A stretch of 6,160 bases of DNA, taken from Pirellulaceae bacterium (GTDB lineage Bacteria > Planctomycetota > Planctomycetia > Pirellulales > Pirellulaceae). This document shows positions 5,057-6,160 of the stretch, in pieces (the stretch's first letter is position 1; every line of letters starts with the position of its first letter). Made by a program: the position numbers and the translations under genes. The DNA lies in the NCBI GenBank assembly GCA_020846515.1, contig JADLDX010000150.1, positions 1 through 6,160 of the forward strand, in the 5' to 3' direction. The notes below the pieces were generated by a model. The model worked only from the letters and a program-made list of their open reading frames with translations, was not told the origin of the DNA and did no database searches.

Positions 5057-6160
5057 TTACCTTCGACGCTGTCCCTGTTGATCTCGCTCCAACCACAGTT
5101 CCACGCCCACCAACTTTTCTACTCGATGCAATGTTCCACAGCCGACGCCTTTGAAATTCGCTATCTCTCCAGGTGCCACATAAACCAGCAATCGATACGG
5201 GTATTGTCCACTACGCAATTGAATCATATCTGCACACCGCAAACTGTTGGCCACTGCGTCCAGTCCCAAAGATCCATACGCTGCTTGAACTCGTTTTAGA
5301 ATGGGCAATGCATCCTTCCGACGCTTCTGTAGTTTAATCGCTTCCCTATCCCAGGTGTCTCTGCGTAGTTTCAACAATCGATTGATCCGTTTACGCAGGT
5401 CGATCGCGGTACAACGCTCGGCAACGGCGTGGAACATCGTACGCAGCTCAATCAGATCATAGGGAACCTGTCGGACGTTAAGAAAAATATGGCGAGTCGT
5501 CAACAAGGTGGGCAATTGCACACGCAAGGCGTCGTGACTTCGTCCCTGCTGGCGACGTCGCAGCGCCGTTCCCAAGACCATCTGTTCCACGATGCCTTCG
5601 TCGCTATAAGTACGCAAATTCGCATGCGTTGGGCACAGGTTCAGCCCCTCTTTTTCCGGTCCATAGATCTGCCATTTATAACCATGAGTCGAGCAAAGCT
5701 TTTGACGGCATGGTCTCATAGATTCTGGATCGACATATTCACAGTGCTGATAGGCCACTTGGGCGCAGTGCGCCACCGCGCAAACAGGAGTTGCAGCGTG
5801 ATGACATCGTCGACAGACATAGGGCGAGCCATGACCATTGCCTGCGGCGACTTGCTCCCGACCCCAAGGACGCCCACCGACCAGCTGGCAGCGTACGCCC
5901 ATGCACCAAAAATCGGCTCGCTGGCCGCTACCGGAGGAACAACTCGGGACACGCTCAGGATGATACGTCTGTGGGGTGCCGGATAAGCGCACCGCATGCT
6001 CGTGACACAACCAGGTTAGACTTCCATCGGCTGCGCTACTGGCGCAGTGGTAGGGACCGTTCACAAGGCGACCGCTCTGCCCCTTACATACCGAGCACGG
6101 ATAACGTACCGGCACTCTTTTCAAAATGGAATGAATGATGAATTGGTGATCGATCGCTTC
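5057..6160 (-). CDS. Cys/His-rich zinc-finger-like protein with KH-like C-terminus (5'-partial)
   Basis: I do not recognise a named gene. The frame is open from the right edge to TAA at 5057-5059. The TTG at 6124 is the only start-like codon near the edge, but twelve sensible in-frame codons precede it (EAIDHQFIIHSI), so the gene probably begins outside. Numbering from that TTG codon: residues 10-167 carry many paired Cys/His, including C10-x2-C13, C40-x2-H43, C74/C79, C104-x2-C107, C115/C120, C139, C144-x2-H147 and C164-x2-H167. This is enough for several zinc sites of treble-clef or B-box-like kind. Residues 225-290 are basic and helical. Residues about 308-347 (YRLLVYVAPGEI, then NFKGVGCGTLHRVEKLVGVELWLE split around the GVGCG turn) resemble a KH domain with its G-x-x-G loop between helices. 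The end is basic (RDQQGQRRR). A nucleic-acid-binding cytoplasmic protein is the best guess. It lies upstream of the vWA gene on the same strand, with a 412-bp spacer. Zinc binding is likely; KH is tentative. Confidence 0.82.
   Translation of the reverse strand, partial: EAIDHQFIIHSILKRVPVRYPCSVCKGQSGRLVNGPYHCASSAADGSLTWLCHEHAVRLSGTPQTYHPERVPSCSSGSGQRADFWCMGVRCQLVGGRPWGREQVAAGNGHGSPYVCRRCHHAATPVCAVAHCAQVAYQHCEYVDPESMRPCRQKLCSTHGYKWQIYGPEKEGLNLCPTHANLRTYSDEGIVEQMVLGTALRRRQQGRSHDALRVQLPTLLTTRHIFLNVRQVPYDLIELRTMFHAVAERCTAIDLRKRINRLLKLRRDTWDREAIKLQKRRKDALPILKRVQAAYGSLGLDAVANSLRCADMIQLRSGQYPYRLLVYVAPGEIANFKGVGCGTLHRVEKLVGVELWLERDQQGQRRR

Noticed and set aside
4886..5299. Plus-strand open frame of 137 codons
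   Set aside because: It crosses repeat copy C and runs antisense into the conserved KH-like end of the zinc-finger gene. Its repeat-derived peptide recurs in another non-gene context.
5429..5986. Plus-strand open frame of 185 codons
   Set aside because: It is a shadow of the Cys/His-rich minus-strand gene, whose spaced CxxC and CxxH pairs show which frame is real.
6122..6124. TTG at 6124 as the start of the zinc-finger gene
   Set aside because: It is a weak start codon with an open in-frame reading to the edge of the window, so the gene is better treated as 5'-partial.

Overview
The window looks like chromosomal DNA of a planctomycete, most likely a Pirellulales or Rhodopirellula-like lineage. 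This is an inference. It rests on moderate GC, weak or absent Shine-Dalgarno sequences, a lipoprotein with a loose lipobox, long Pro/Thr/Ser low-complexity linkers, unusual vWA and Cys-rich domain architectures, and a short interspersed repeat at gene ends. No ribosomal, tRNA or other marker gene is present to confirm the taxon.

Layout. The plus strand carries two genes in tandem. The first (1-986) enters from the left edge and is 5'-partial. Its visible part opens with two perfect 12-bp tandem arrays encoding (STSP)n and (PVTP)n, runs through a long Pro/Ser/Thr linker and ends in a small beta-rich domain. The second (1111-2544) encodes a predicted lipoprotein with a vWA-like domain whose metal site is degenerate, followed by a C-terminal domain that resembles the one ending the first protein. 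A good intrinsic terminator (2614-2644) closes this pair. The minus strand converges on it with two genes. A Cys/His-rich, zinc-finger-like protein with a KH-like C-terminus (5057-6160) is open through the right edge and so also 5'-partial. Downstream of it lies a large vWA protein (2680-4644) with an intact MIDAS motif, a Cdc48/VAT-N-like N-terminal region and a HEPN-like C-terminal region. Between the two minus-strand genes is a 412-bp spacer.

A 38-bp repeat occurs three times: just after the lipoprotein gene (2550-2587, plus), inside the spacer (4693-4730, plus) and just after the zinc-finger gene (4986-5023, minus). The last two copies form an inverted pair around 255 bp, like the ends of a small miniature element. 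The spacer repeat argues that the vWA protein starts at 4644 and not at the upstream ATG at 4803.

How the genes may work together. The two plus-strand products share a C-terminal domain and look like a surface or periplasmic pair derived from vWA plus DUF2135/YfaP-like proteins. The two minus-strand products look cytoplasmic: a metal-dependent vWA protein with a possible RNase-type HEPN module, and a zinc-finger/KH-like nucleic-acid-binding candidate. No ATPase, transposase, phage gene, CRISPR array or known defence operon is present. Joint function of the four genes is speculation; the domain calls are by eye and need profile searches.
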